Assembly (NCBI GenBank): GCA_009829735.1 | Contig: CM020618.1 | Coordinates: 1,920,882 to 1,984,881 of the forward strand | From: Pyropia yezoensis | Taxonomy: Eukaryota; Rhodophyta; Bangiophyceae; Bangiales; Bangiaceae | Direction: 5' to 3' | DNA: 64,000 nucleotides | Shown here: piece by piece, positions 22,140-32,269 of the stretch | Layout: the number at the start of each line of letters is the position of its first letter | Numbering within the stretch: position 1 is the first letter of the stretch | Program-made: the position numbers and the translations under genes | The notes under the pieces: generated by a model | What the model saw: only the letters and a program-made list of their open reading frames with translations | Databases searched by the model: none | Told to the model about the DNA's origin: nothing

Positions 22140-22214
22140 CTTATTTCATTGCCCCCACTGCTTGCCTTGGCCATCTCCCTTTCTTTCTTCTCCACTCCCA
22201 CCCGCTCCTGCACC
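22140..22214 (+). promoter_or_regulatory. Pyrimidine-rich 5' leader of ALAD
   Basis: The 75 nt before the ALAD start codon are almost only C and T on the coding strand and lead into CACCATGG. The same pyrimidine-only leader style precedes the small plastid protein gene at 51645. It probably marks the 5' UTR or initiator region. The remainder of 21838-22139 is unremarkable intergenic sequence. Confidence 0.45.
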
Positions 22215-23465
22215 ATGGCGTTTGTGGCTCCCGGCGCCTTCGTGCGTGGCACGCGCACTAATGGCGCTGCCCGCAGCGGCTCCTGCCTGTCCCATTCGGC
22301 GTTCACCGCCCCTGCTCTGCCGTCCCGGCGCGTGTCGGTGCGGGCACAGACTCCCCCCGCCCGCCTGTCTATGGCCGCCACTTCTGCCCGCGACCTGGCC
22401 GCCCCCGCCCGGTCTGGCCTCCTCGCCATCAATGAGGAGGGCGGCGTTCACGTGCAGCAGCGTGCCCGCCCCCGCCGCAACCGCAAGTCTGAGGGCCTTC
22501 GTTCCATGGTACGGGAGAACGTGGTGACCCCCGCCAACCTTATCTACCCCTTGTTTGTCCACACCGAGGCGGAGAACGTGCCCATCCCGTCGATGCCTGG
22601 CTGCGTGCGACACACCGTCGATTCAGTCGTGCGGGAGGTGGGGGAGGCTCGCGCGCTGGGTGTTCGGTCGGTAATCCTCTTCCCCAAGATCCCCGAGGAG
22701 CTCAAGACGAATGCCGCAGACGAGTGCTACAACCCGTCTGGTCTGGTGCCGACGCTGGTGGCCACCCTCAAGGCCAAGTACCCCGACGTGGCGGTTTGGA
22801 CGGACGTGGCCCTCGACCCATACAGCGACCAGGGCCACGATGGTATGGTCAGCGATGACAAGCGGGGTGATGGCGGCTGCGGCCGCATCATGAATGACGA
22901 GACAGTCGAGCAGCTGTGCCGGCAGGCCCTGTGCCAGGCCCGCGCCGGGGCGGACGTGGTAGCCCCGTCTGATATGATGGACGGTCGTGTTGGCGCTATC
23001 CGTGATGCGCTCGATGGCGCCGGCTTCACCGACGTGTCTATCGTGTCCTACACTGCCAAGTACGCGTCGGCTTTTTACGGGCCGTTCCGGGACGCGCTGG
23101 ACTCGGCCCCCCGGGAGAGCTCTAACGCGCCACGGAACAAGAAGACATACCAGATGGACCCGGCCAACTCTCGTGAGGCCCTCATCGAGGCGGCCCTGGA
23201 CGTGGCCGAGGGCGCCGATATGCTTATGATCAAGCCGGGGATGCCCTATCTGGATATCATTCGCCGGCTGCGCGAGGCGACCGACCTCCCGCTGGCGGCG
23301 TACCACGTGTCGGGTGAGTACGCCATGATGAAGGCGGCTGTGGAGCGGGGGTGGCTGGACGAGCGGGAGGCGGTGATGGAGAGTTTGCTGTGCTTCAAGC
23401 GCGCGGGCGCGGACGCCATCCTGACCTACTATGCCAAGCAGGCGGCCGAGTGGATGAACGAGTGA
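22215..23465 (+). CDS. hemB: Delta-aminolevulinic acid dehydratase (porphobilinogen synthase), plastid
   Basis: An intronless gene of 416 aa. The enzyme condenses two 5-aminolevulinate molecules into porphobilinogen, the first common step toward heme, chlorophyll and phycobilins. Residues 1 to about 75 (MAFVAPGAF, many R, S and A) look like a red algal transit peptide with Phe near the start. The mature enzyme shows SLIYPLFV-type entry (NLIYPLFVHT), the plant/bacterial Mg-type Asp-rich metal site around D197-D209 (TDVALDPYSDQGHDG) in place of the animal Cys-rich zinc site, PSDMMDGRV, and the Schiff-base lysines K282 (SYTAKYAS) and K340 (MIKPGMPYLD). YHVSGEYAM is conserved. The length agrees with plastid ALADs. 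It is convergent with PAT1 downstream. Confidence 0.97.
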   Translation: MAFVAPGAFVRGTRTNGAARSGSCLSHSAFTAPALPSRRVSVRAQTPPARLSMAATSARDLAAPARSGLLAINEEGGVHVQQRARPRRNRKSEGLRSMVRENVVTPANLIYPLFVHTEAENVPIPSMPGCVRHTVDSVVREVGEARALGVRSVILFPKIPEELKTNAADECYNPSGLVPTLVATLKAKYPDVAVWTDVALDPYSDQGHDGMVSDDKRGDGGCGRIMNDETVEQLCRQALCQARAGADVVAPSDMMDGRVGAIRDALDGAGFTDVSIVSYTAKYASAFYGPFRDALDSAPRESSNAPRNKKTYQMDPANSREALIEAALDVAEGADMLMIKPGMPYLDIIRRLREATDLPLAAYHVSGEYAMMKAAVERGWLDEREAVMESLLCFKRAGADAILTYYAKQAAEWMNE

Positions 23466-23973
23466 GGGGAGAGAGCCGCCAGGTGTTAGGAATCCTGTAC
23501 ATGCATTTCTTGGTAGTCCTGGCCATCCCTTTTCTTCACGTCTCTGTACCTGTAGGGCCACATCGCTGTTCGCTCGGTCCCGAGATTCGTACGGCAGGTG
23601 TGTGGGGGCTACTGAAAGTCACAAGGACTGACCGAGGTGGTCTCGTTTACAGCGGGCGTCCCACGCGGGGTGAGTGACCTGCTTCTCATGATGCTCTTGG
23701 AAATCACGATGTGCATGTGGCGATGGGCGCGTCCCTCCGGGCGCCAAGGGGCGGGCAGCCTGCATGTGAGCGCGAAGGAGTGGTCCAAACCAGCCCCTGA
23801 GACCCGGCACACTCGTCAGGCGCAATGGGGGAGGTTCGTTTTCAGTCCAATCGAGCGGCCATTCGTGGTGACAACAATCAAAAAACATATGAGCGCTCTG
23901 AGCCCCACCGTACTAGCAGCGCACCTGTCCCCCACACCATCATTGCAAAGAAAATCCGACTGGTGCGTGCGCC
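23466..23973. other. Intergenic 3'-3' spacer
   Basis: A spacer of about 0.5 kb between the ends of the convergent ALAD and PAT1 genes. It should hold both 3' UTRs. No other feature is evident. Confidence 0.6.
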
Positions 23974-26900
23974 CTACGCCTGCTGCGGTGGCGGAGGCGG
24001 CGGCGGCGCCCGTCCAGACTCGAGCAGTCCTGTCAGCGTCGCGCGAAGTGCCGCTTGCTCGTCCGAACCCGCGAGCGCGTCGAGGAGCGCCACCACCAGC
24101 CACACGGCGTCGGGTGACTCGCACGCCACAAACACATCGGGAAGCGCTGCCGTCATGGCGACACACACGCGGCGAGCCGTGTCAAGGGAGGCTGGCCGGT
24201 CGGGGGCGGTGGCCACCTCTTGAGACGCTCCACCCGGGGGCGGGATCCGCTCCAAGCAGGCATAAAGGAGACGCGCGCCGTCGCCAGACGTGAGCGCCGC
24301 CACCACTCCGGCCCGTGAGTGGCCCACGAGGAACGCATCCAGCAGGGCGGTGGCCGAAGACGCGGCAGCAGCCGCCCCAACCGGGCCCCCACCTGCCGCT
24401 TCCTCATCGTCTCGTACCGACGCAACGAGAGCGGGCCAAAACGCCATCGCCCCCACCGGCGCGGCACCCGGGGCCCCCGCACCACTGGAGGCAGCCGAAG
24501 ATGCCTGGCGACGGCCGCCCTCAGACGACGCCTGCAACGCCGCCACCCGCACGTCGGCCAGCGCGCCCAGGTGCCTCATGACGGCTGCAACAGCCACCTG
24601 TTGCCGCCGAAGAGGCAGCAGCGGCAGGGCTGCAGCAATGAAGCGTTTCCCCTTGGCGAACGCGCACATGCGCACAAAAAAAGCCGCGTTGGTCGGCGTG
24701 AGCGCCGCCGCCGCTTCAGCAGCGGGCTCGGGCAGCCGAAGCACCGTGTACAGGCGGTCGATTAGCTGTTCAATAGTAGCGACCCGCGCGTCGTCGGCCG
24801 ACGCGTTTACCGCAAGGGTGTCGCTGCGCCTCCGCCGCCGTACCACATCCCAAACGTCTGCAAGAATATCGTAGCCCTGCTCGACAGCCAATCGCACAGC
24901 GACGCCCTCATCCTTGCGAAGGGCAAGTGGCGGTGGTGCCGAACTGCCGCTCAAAACACCACCCCCACCGCCTCCTGCCGCCTTTGGTGCCGCTGAGGGA
25001 TTTCCGCTGACGCCAACGCCACCATCACCGGCACTGATATGCGCGCTGGGCGGCTGAGACACTTTGACCAGCTTACGTGGCGCATTCGGTGTCCACCGTT
25101 GAAGGGTACCCAGCGCCGACGCAAGCGTCATCAGGTTGGCGTCGGTGTGCGTCTGGCCTGCACCGCTCGGCAGCCTCGACAGGCTGCTGTTGGAGCCCGC
25201 GACGGAAGACGACGCGCCTGCAGCCCCCGACGCCCGACTCCGAGCAGCCGCCGCCAGATGCCCACGCATATCCGCGTCGCCCAGCGGCGCGTGCCGCTTG
25301 CCAGACACGGGAAGCAGGCGGGCACCGAGGCTGTCCCCGGGCCCAATTGGACCAAAGTCTGCCACGCCCTCCCGCTTGGCCTTGAGTGCCAGATTGTAGT
25401 AGTCCTCAATGTACGGGTCGCTCATCTCAAGATGCTTGAGATGCATACGCAGGACCGTCTCGATCTCTCGGGTCGTCATGGCCGGCAGTTGCTTACGCCG
25501 CGGGGGGGCCACGGGTGGGGGGATCGACGCGCTCCGCAACACGGTCGACAGCGAGGACGATGTCACAGGCGCCGCGACTGCCACAAGCGGAGCTGCTGCC
25601 GCTGCAATAGGGCTAGCGCGGGTCGCAAACGGTGCGCGGGCGGCCTCTGCCAGAGATGGAAAGTCCAGACCACCCACCGATGCGATCCCAAACAAACCGC
25701 TGCTGCTGCCGTTGCTCTCGGCGCGGTTGAAGCTCCAAGGAGACGCCATCGAGCGCGACGGATGGACTCCCGATGGGTGCGCGTCAGCAGCTGGCGGTGC
25801 GCCCAGTGGTGCCAGCGGCGGCTCTGGGCCGGGCACAAAAGAATCCGGTGCGACGGGAGAAGAAACCACAGGAGCCGGCTCCCTAGGCGAAGAGGGCGGC
25901 AGAGCCATGGTGGACAAAGATGCCTCTAGATCCTCGAGCCGAAGCATCTGAGTGCCAAAGCGGGTAGGCTGGACAGGCACCTCCACCGACTCTGCACGCT
26001 CCACAGGCTGCCTCGGCGGCGGCGGGGCAGACGGTGACGGCGTCAATGGCGTGCGTCCGATCGGCGGCGCGGAAGGCGAAGGGTCGGCTGAGTAAGCTGG
26101 AACCTCTGACTCAGCAGCCGCCCACGGCGGGTACGACGGCTGAGGCTGCTGCCATCGCTGCTGCTGCGGCGGCTGCTGCGGTAGCTGCTGCGGCTGCTGC
26201 GGCTCCAACTGCTGTGCACCCGACGGTCGCGGCTGGGATAGTGGCGCCAGAATCGGGGAGGGTGCCGTCTGGGAAGGCACCTGCGGAGGGGGTAGCCCGG
26301 GAGCGGGCCAGCCGCCATTGCCGGGAGCGCCTGCACTAGGCGCATACGCGCTGGGTGCCGACGCGTATTCACCCCCTACAGCTGGCCCAGGCCGTGGCAT
26401 GTAGCCCGCAGGGGGCGACGCCCCTAACGGTGGCCCGCCTTGTCCCGTCTCAAGCCCGCCACCTGGCCCACTACCGTGACGCGGTGGTTGCCCGTATGGT
26501 GGCGGATACGGACGACCGTAGCCGGGCGCGTATGGCGGAGCAAACGACGGGTGCGGTCCCTGCGGCGGCAGCGGCTGCCGCATCGCTTGCGGGTGCTGCG
26601 GGTGCAGCTGCTGCGGGCGAAGAAACGCCGCATACCCGCCTTGGCCCGCGTAATGCTGTGGTGGTGACCCATACGGGTAGGGCGGTGGCATGTGCCCAGG
26701 TGCCTGGCCGGGCGGGGGCAGGTAGGCCCCATGGGGTGGTCCCATCGGCCATCCAGGCCCCGGAGACTGCGCCGACGGAGCAACCGAAGGAGGACAGTGC
26801 CCGCCACGGCCGTCATAGCCGGGGCCCACGGGAGAGGTCAGACCACCAGGCGGGCCCCAGCCACCGGTTCGCCCGGTGGGTGCGTCGCCAACAGGCCCCG

Positions 26901-27234
26901 GCGCGTCCCGGCCGCCCCGCCCATCGGGCTGGCCAGGCAAGGCACCTTGAGGTGGCGGCATCGGGAAGCCCGGCGCTGGGTGCAGCGGAACCCCCTCTCC
27001 AACTCCTTCCCCACTCGCCACCACGCCTGGCGCGCCCCGGTCCGCGGAAAAATCGTGGGGCCATGCCCCACCATCAATGGGCCAGTCGCCACCACCACCG
27101 CCTGCGGCACCCCTGCGGCCCGTCCCAGGGACGGCCGCGCCGGGGGCCGTCGGCGGCTGCTCGCCGCCAGCAAAAGGGGGTGGTGCGCCACCCGCCGGTA
27201 CAAGCCCAGGGTGCCCAAACCCCCCGGCGTCCAT
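23974..27234 (-). CDS. PAT1: PAT1-family decapping activator
   Basis: An intronless gene of 1086 aa. PAT1 proteins bridge deadenylated mRNA, the Lsm1-7 ring and the Dcp1-Dcp2 decapping enzyme in P-bodies. The N-terminal 450 or so residues are Pro/Gly/Gln-rich and disordered (prion-like, with QQPQQLPQQ-type runs). Around residue 580 lies the conserved PAT1 segment MTTREIETVLRMHLKHL followed by DPYIEDYY, matching MTPxEIExILRMQL...DPYxEDYY. The C-terminal 280 residues form the alpha-helical superhelix, with KGKRFIAAALPLLPL corresponding to the KGL-RL--RLLPLL element. The start at 27234 (MDAGGFGHPG) is chosen because the frame further upstream has only non-ATG starts. It is followed in the same orientation by CYP97 upstream (P450 stop about 0.5 kb away). 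Confidence 0.85.
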   Translation of the reverse strand: MDAGGFGHPGLVPAGGAPPPFAGGEQPPTAPGAAVPGTGRRGAAGGGGGDWPIDGGAWPHDFSADRGAPGVVASGEGVGEGVPLHPAPGFPMPPPQGALPGQPDGRGGRDAPGPVGDAPTGRTGGWGPPGGLTSPVGPGYDGRGGHCPPSVAPSAQSPGPGWPMGPPHGAYLPPPGQAPGHMPPPYPYGSPPQHYAGQGGYAAFLRPQQLHPQHPQAMRQPLPPQGPHPSFAPPYAPGYGRPYPPPYGQPPRHGSGPGGGLETGQGGPPLGASPPAGYMPRPGPAVGGEYASAPSAYAPSAGAPGNGGWPAPGLPPPQVPSQTAPSPILAPLSQPRPSGAQQLEPQQPQQLPQQPPQQQRWQQPQPSYPPWAAAESEVPAYSADPSPSAPPIGRTPLTPSPSAPPPPRQPVERAESVEVPVQPTRFGTQMLRLEDLEASLSTMALPPSSPREPAPVVSSPVAPDSFVPGPEPPLAPLGAPPAADAHPSGVHPSRSMASPWSFNRAESNGSSSGLFGIASVGGLDFPSLAEAARAPFATRASPIAAAAAPLVAVAAPVTSSSLSTVLRSASIPPPVAPPRRKQLPAMTTREIETVLRMHLKHLEMSDPYIEDYYNLALKAKREGVADFGPIGPGDSLGARLLPVSGKRHAPLGDADMRGHLAAAARSRASGAAGASSSVAGSNSSLSRLPSGAGQTHTDANLMTLASALGTLQRWTPNAPRKLVKVSQPPSAHISAGDGGVGVSGNPSAAPKAAGGGGGGVLSGSSAPPPLALRKDEGVAVRLAVEQGYDILADVWDVVRRRRRSDTLAVNASADDARVATIEQLIDRLYTVLRLPEPAAEAAAALTPTNAAFFVRMCAFAKGKRFIAAALPLLPLRRQQVAVAAVMRHLGALADVRVAALQASSEGGRRQASSAASSGAGAPGAAPVGAMAFWPALVASVRDDEEAAGGGPVGAAAAASSATALLDAFLVGHSRAGVVAALTSGDGARLLYACLERIPPPGGASQEVATAPDRPASLDTARRVCVAMTAALPDVFVACESPDAVWLVVALLDALAGSDEQAALRATLTGLLESGRAPPPPPPPQQA

Positions 27235-27735
27235 TGTTGGCACCGACAGACAGACGGACAACGATCGGGAACGACAGCAAACGATGCACGGTAGGGTTGT
27301 CACGACAGCGGCAAAAGGGACCGCCGCAATGGCGGCGTCTACCTACCGGCACAACGTCGATCTGACCGTCTCGTCGGTGGCGGCGTGTGCGCGGTGAGCG
27401 CGTCAACGTGGACGAACTTGTGCCCTGTCAGCCGGCCAAGCCAGTTTTTGAAATGCTTGACCGTGAAAGCGACCTCCAAAGTACTGCAAAATGTCAGGCT
27501 AATTTGTATAAAATCGCGGACACGTGAGGGGTGCTTGGCTTCATCTGGTGGAGAGGACAGGCATGAGACCGTCAGCTCGTGTCTCGGAAACAAAACAGGT
27601 TTCGGGGGATCGCGTAAACCCACCCGATCAAAACAGACTGGCTACACCAGTCACGGCATAGACACTCTACTTGACCCACACGTAACCCGCCAGAGGGGCG
27701 CCCACGGAGGTTGGCCGGCGGGCGGCCTCTACATC
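27235..27735. other. Intergenic spacer between CYP97 and PAT1
   Basis: About 0.5 kb of moderate G+C between two minus-strand genes. It should hold the CYP97 3' end and the PAT1 promoter and leader. No further feature was seen. Confidence 0.6.
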
Positions 27736-29706
27736 CTACTTGGAAAGCTTGGCCGAAGCATCCGACAAGTCGGCCCTGTCGCCGCGCTTCCTCACCTGGA
27801 TGGGCATACCACCCTTGGTGTGGATCGTCGCGCCCGTGTCAATCCCAACCGCCTCCGGTGCGCACGCCAGCGAGAAGTCAAACCGACGCATAAGCGTCGC
27901 AAACGCGACGGTGCTTTCCAGCATGGCGAACTGGTCGCCGACGCATTTGCGGGAGCCCCCGCCAAAGGGCATGAACGCAAAGTCCGCGTTGACCTCGTTG
28001 GGGTAGAGGCCCGCACCCTTGCCCTTGGATGGCGGCGTGTATCCAGCCCAACCTTCCACACCCGCATTGGAGTGGGGCTTGAGCCACCGGTCGGGGTCAA
28101 ACCTGTCGGGCTCCTCCCACAGAGAGGGTGACCGGTGCAGCGAATAAACGCAGATCAAGACATCAGTGCCGCGCTTGAGGCTGGTCGGCTTGCCAATCTC
28201 CCCGCCAGGCAGAGTGTCGTCGGCCAGCAATCTACGAATGAGCAATGGCGGCTCGGGGTACAAGCGCAAGGCCTCCGCCAGTACTCGGCGGGTAAGGTCC
28301 AGCGCTTTGACGTCGTCAAAGGTGGGGGGCGTTTGCCGGTCACCCATGACCGCGTCCACCTCGGCCCGGACTCGTGCGTAGAGGTCCGGCTGCTGGACGA
28401 GCTCGTATGTGGCCCACGTCAGCACTGCAGCCGTTGTTTCGTGGCCAGCGATGAGCATTGTCATCAAATCGTCCCGCAGCTGCTTGTTGGTTGTGCTCTC
28501 ACCGCGCAGGTCAACAAGGAAGCGCAGCATGGACGGGTCCGACACGTTTTCATAGTCCCGCCGCTTAAGGTCGTCCAGCTCCGTTGACTGCTTGCCGTGC
28601 TGGGCCTCGTTGATGAGCTTGCGCAAGGTGTCGTTGATGAGCTTCATGTCACGTCGAAACTGACGCTGCCGGGGCACAATCCAGTTGAGGGGCTCAAACT
28701 TCCAGTAGGGGAGAAGAAAAGTCGACCGATACTCAGCCTCCCGCAGCGTCCGGTAGACGGCCTTGATGACGGGGGACTCGGTCTGTGTGCTCTTGAAGTC
28801 ATAATTGAAGATGGCCTTGCCAATGATATCCAAAGCCAGCGAACTGTACTCTGTCTCCATCTCCACGACAGGAGCGTCGGCGTCGCTTGCATCAATGAGT
28901 GCGTCGAGCTTATCCGCCAGGCCGGCAGTGCAGTAGCCAAACATGCCGGTCATGAATTCAAGCCATGCCGAGTGGAAGCCGGGCACGATGGCCCGGCGCC
29001 TGGTCTTCCATGTCTCATAGTCCGCAGGGATGAGGCCCTTGCCCATAATTGGCTCGAGGATCTCAGACAGCACGCCCTTGTCATACAGGATTGAGCGCTC
29101 ACGGAGGATGTGACGGCACACCACTGGGTCGTTCACGACAATGAACACCTTCGGCCCAAAGGCCAACTTGTAGATGGGCCCATACTCCTTAAAGCACCGG
29201 TGCAGGGCGAGAAAGAAAGGACCGCCGACCAGATCCGACACCTCCCCCTCCGCCACCGGCACCGTGTCGCGCGGCTTTTTGTCGCCGTACAGAACAAGAA
29301 TGTTCTCAATCCACAAGTCCATCGCGTCTTTCATGGACAGGGGTGGCGGCGGGTTGGCGTCATTGAAGCGGCGCGGGTCGTACTCGGACATCTCCTCTTC
29401 TGGTGGCGGCGAGTCCCCGCCGGGCACAACGTCAACTTTCAGAGTAGCCTCAAGCCGCTCCCGCTCGCCTACGCGCCCACCATCTGCTGCCGCCTTATCC
29501 TGAGGGTTCGAATCCCGCCGCCGTGGTGGGGGGGGCGCAACCATCCGAAAGGCTGCTCGGGAAGGCGCATGGTCGCCTGCCGCCACGGTCGCTCCTAGAA
29601 AAGTAGAGGAGCGGGACCGCGACGATACGACCGGCGAAAGACAGCCGCGAAGAGAGCCCGCAACCGACAGCGGGTGGGCCCCAGGGACAAACGCGGGAGG
29701 GGCCAT
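27736..29706 (-). CDS. CYP97: CYP97-family carotenoid hydroxylase (cytochrome P450), plastid
   Basis: An intronless gene of 656 aa. CYP97 enzymes hydroxylate the beta or epsilon rings of carotenes in plastids; a CYP97B-type beta-ring hydroxylase is known from Porphyra. The first 130 or so residues (MAPPAFVPGAH) resemble a transit peptide plus linker. P450 landmarks: I-helix AGHETT at about 420-425, K-helix ExxR at E478-R481 (EALR), PDRFDPDRW, and the heme loop FGGGSRKCVGDQ with the axial thiolate C588. SDLVGGPFFLALHRCFKEYGPIYKLAFGPK is conserved in CYP97 proteins and was checked piecewise. The ATG at 29706 is used; the frame extends upstream but only through non-ATG codons. It is divergent from NDUFB2. 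The CYP97B assignment is tentative, the CYP97 family firm. Confidence 0.9.
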   Translation of the reverse strand: MAPPAFVPGAHPLSVAGSLRGCLSPVVSSRSRSSTFLGATVAAGDHAPSRAAFRMVAPPPPRRRDSNPQDKAAADGGRVGERERLEATLKVDVVPGGDSPPPEEEMSEYDPRRFNDANPPPPLSMKDAMDLWIENILVLYGDKKPRDTVPVAEGEVSDLVGGPFFLALHRCFKEYGPIYKLAFGPKVFIVVNDPVVCRHILRERSILYDKGVLSEILEPIMGKGLIPADYETWKTRRRAIVPGFHSAWLEFMTGMFGYCTAGLADKLDALIDASDADAPVVEMETEYSSLALDIIGKAIFNYDFKSTQTESPVIKAVYRTLREAEYRSTFLLPYWKFEPLNWIVPRQRQFRRDMKLINDTLRKLINEAQHGKQSTELDDLKRRDYENVSDPSMLRFLVDLRGESTTNKQLRDDLMTMLIAGHETTAAVLTWATYELVQQPDLYARVRAEVDAVMGDRQTPPTFDDVKALDLTRRVLAEALRLYPEPPLLIRRLLADDTLPGGEIGKPTSLKRGTDVLICVYSLHRSPSLWEEPDRFDPDRWLKPHSNAGVEGWAGYTPPSKGKGAGLYPNEVNADFAFMPFGGGSRKCVGDQFAMLESTVAFATLMRRFDFSLACAPEAVGIDTGATIHTKGGMPIQVRKRGDRADLSDASAKLSK

Positions 29707-30425
29707 GACCCAGCGCCGGCGGTGGCGCGGTAATGCCGGCGCGCGCGCTTTCACGTCCGGTATCAGCAGCGTGGATGCGAACAGGCTAGTTCGGCATTCC
29801 GGGTCGGGCGGCGTCACATCGGCAGCAGGGCAGACAGGGTGAGGAGATGGACAGGGGGGGAGGGGGGGAGGTTGCAAATGACGCCCAGGATGACGGCAGA
29901 CGCATCAGGAGGTATCGCTCGAGGGGACAACAAAGGCGTCGCGACCACGCAATACGCTGCGGCACGGCGAACCAAGATCTCACATTGGGCGGCAGATCAG
30001 GGCTTTGCATCCGTTCTGACGTTCGCTTGCTGGTGTGGAAGCATCTACTAATTGGCGGCCGTTGTCCAGGTTGAATACTAAATTGATACATACGCAGTGG
30101 GTCATTACTCGAAACATGAGGCACTATTAGATTTGGTATGAACACAGTAATTGATTCCACGTCCTCTGAAACGGTAAGTAATTAGTAATTGTTCACGGGA
30201 AGCCTCTTGCTCCCGTCTCGCTCTGCTCGATACCCAGCCGGCATCCCCACCACGACATCCGCGGCCACCGAACCCCACCCTTCCGTGTGCATCGCCCGGC
30301 CTCTCTCCGCGTCCATCGCTCTGCGCGTCATCGCCCTTGCCCGGTTTGTTTTCTTTCTTGTACCGCCACTGCCTTCTTTCCTCACTCCTTGCTCCCTTCC
30401 CCTGCGCCCCTCTTCGTCCCGTGGC
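29707..30425. promoter_or_regulatory. Divergent intergenic region, CYP97 / NDUFB2
   Basis: A 719-bp head-to-head spacer. The middle (about 30060-30190) is strikingly A+T-rich for this window and contains TAATTAGTAATTG. Towards NDUFB2 it becomes C/T-rich, like other leaders here. It probably contains both promoters. No canonical TATA box can be assigned with confidence. Confidence 0.45.
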
Positions 30426-31157
30426 ATGGCGGGCCCGCCTGCCCCGTACGCCCCCGGTAGCGGCCGTCCCTTTGGCGGCTGGGCGCCGCCGGCGGTACCC
30501 AAGTGGCAGACCCGTACAGGCACTGCCATGGGTGCCGTGATGTGGCTGTGGATCTTCTACAGGGCAAAGAATGACCTCCCGCACATGCTGGTACGTGGGC
30601 GGAGCGATTCTTGAGGTGGGACGGGTGGGGGGAGAGAGGCGAAGGGAGAGGGGGAGTTGGATTTCTTGTTCGGGAAGTGGGGGGAGGGGAGGGATGGAGG
30701 GAGACGGGGGGTGTCGTCAGGTGCGCTGCTTGTGCTCACCAGAGTCATCGGAGATAGGAGATAGGTTGAGGGCGGTTTGGCCCACCTTTTTAGGGGTGGA
30801 TGTGCCGCGCAGGTGCGAGCGAACGGCTCCTATGCTGCTGTAGGGGGTTGCAGGGCCGGCGGCGTACGGGAGGTGACGCGGTTATTGCTTTTTTTGGCGG
30901 AGTCTGACCGCTCATGTCGTATTTTTATTGCTGACGGTCTTCCTGCCTGGTTGCTCACACCTTTTCGCCGTCACTCCGGCTTCATTCCCTTTTTCGTTGC
31001 GGGCGATGGTTCTTTACTGCTCTCGACTGCTGCTGCTGCTGGTCTTCTCGTTGCTGTGCGCTCGTCACCCCTTCCCCCTCTGCCCCGTGGTATTTGGCAG
31101 GGCTGGGAGAAGCCGTGGGACCACCATGCGGGAGGTGGCCACGAGGACCACCATTGA
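30426..31157 (+). CDS. NDUFB2: NADH:ubiquinone oxidoreductase subunit NDUFB2-like (complex I)
   Basis: Two exons encode a 73-aa protein. Exon 1 (30426-30590) reads MAGPPAPYAPG, a Trp-Gln-Thr stretch, then TGTAMGAVMWLWIFYRAKND, a single membrane helix. Intron 30591-31100 begins GTACGT and ends TTTGGCAG. Exon 2 (31101-31157, 57 nt) gives GWEKPWDHHAGGGHEDHH and TGA. The order MWxWxFYRAKxD, then GWxxPW-x-H and a His-rich tail, is diagnostic of the plant/algal NDUFB2 (AGGG) accessory subunit of the membrane arm. It acts in the mitochondrial inner membrane. The exon join is phase 0 and restores the family sequence exactly. It is divergent from CYP97 and convergent with CpcT, 248 bp away. Confidence 0.88.
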
Positions 31158-31405
31158 TGCTGCCACGACGGCTGTGAGTGGCGCTGCGGGCGTACCAGCT
31201 GGCGCATGGGGGGGTAATGTTCATCGGGGGCATGCACGTTCCGACGCGTGGGGGGGCCGGGCCGGGACGAGCGGTACCACCTGGAGCGGCTGCAGGAGCG
31301 TGTTGTGCATCAAAGCCATCTTCCGTATGATCCAATTCCCCCACCCCATCACATGCCCATCGCCCCCCTCTCCGCACGCCCCTCTCCGTGGGCCACTACC
31401 TCGCC

Positions 31406-32269
31406 TTACTCGGGCCCCGTCGGCACGTCGTCGGCAAACCGCTTCATCGGCACAAAGTCAAACGCGCCCGCAGCCCCCCCCCACACCCGCTCGTCCGTCT
31501 CTGGGTCGCGGCCCAAGTCCCACGGGCAGTAGCGCTCGGCCGACAGTACCCCCGTCGAGTCGAGGTAGGTGGTCGCCCCCTGCCGCACAATGATGCATGC
31601 CTTGCCTGGCCGGGAGGCCACCCGATACACCTGCTCCGACGCGTCCCAGGTGTACACCGTATTGCATACGTCGGGCATGCGCACCAGGCGGTCGGCGGTG
31701 AGGCCTTCCAGGAGCTCTGGCTCGTGGGCGCCCAACCAATACTCATCGGCGTCCTTGATTTTATAGCTCTCCAGCTCCAGCGCCCGCCCGTCGGGCGCCG
31801 GCACCACTTTGACCACCGAGGTCTTGTACGGGTTCCCGAGCATGTAGTCATAGGCAGACTCGGCGTAAAAGGCGATGCCGTCGAGGAGGGACCACGGGAG
31901 AGGGCGGAAGACCACGTGGATGTGAGCCCAAAAGGGGGGGTTCTCCAGCGCCTGCTCCTTGTTGGACCAGTCCGCCGCAAGCCAGCGGCCAAAATGAACC
32001 GCGTCCGTCGCCTCGGGCGCGAGGTCCGATGGCGCCGCCGTAGGGGAGGGGGACGAGGACGCGGCGGCGGGGGGGGACGCCGTCGCTGACGGGGGGGTGA
32101 CCGTGGGGGCGCACCGAGAAGGGCGGCGCCCGCCGGGGCGCGACAGCAGGGGTAGTCCCCTGGCCGGAAGGGCTTGGCCCGCCCCACCACCGCCGCGGCG
32201 GTTGAGCCGCGCGCTGTGGGCCGGAGGGGCCAAGGGGAAAGCGGCCGCCACAAAGCAGAAGGGAGCCAT
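31406..32269 (-). CDS. cpcT: CpcT/CpeT-type phycobiliprotein chromophore lyase, plastid-targeted
   Basis: An intronless gene of 287 aa. The N-terminal 75-90 residues (MAPFCFVAAAF, Arg/Ala/Pro/Ser-rich) fit a transit peptide. The rest is a CpcT/CpeT domain: FGRWLAADWSNKEQALENPPFWAHI, then LLDGIAFYAESAYDYMLGNPYKT, VVKV, LESYKI, CNTVYTW and a C-terminal segment with YLDSTG and ERYCPWDLGRDPETDERVWGG. Family members attach phycocyanobilin or phycoerythrobilin to Cys-153-type sites of phycobiliprotein beta subunits. A nuclear copy implies import into a phycobilisome-containing plastid. Sequence alone does not decide CpcT versus CpeT. It shares its upstream region with MLH3. Confidence 0.9.
   Translation of the reverse strand: MAPFCFVAAAFPLAPPAHSARLNRRGGGGAGQALPARGLPLLSRPGGRRPSRCAPTVTPPSATASPPAAASSSPSPTAAPSDLAPEATDAVHFGRWLAADWSNKEQALENPPFWAHIHVVFRPLPWSLLDGIAFYAESAYDYMLGNPYKTSVVKVVPAPDGRALELESYKIKDADEYWLGAHEPELLEGLTADRLVRMPDVCNTVYTWDASEQVYRVASRPGKACIIVRQGATTYLDSTGVLSAERYCPWDLGRDPETDERVWGGAAGAFDFVPMKRFADDVPTGPE

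Noticed and set aside
29500-29530. tRNA-like B-box (GGTTCGAATCC)
   Set aside because: It is coding sequence of CYP97 (RRDSNPQ) and no A-box or acceptor stem is found at tRNA spacing.
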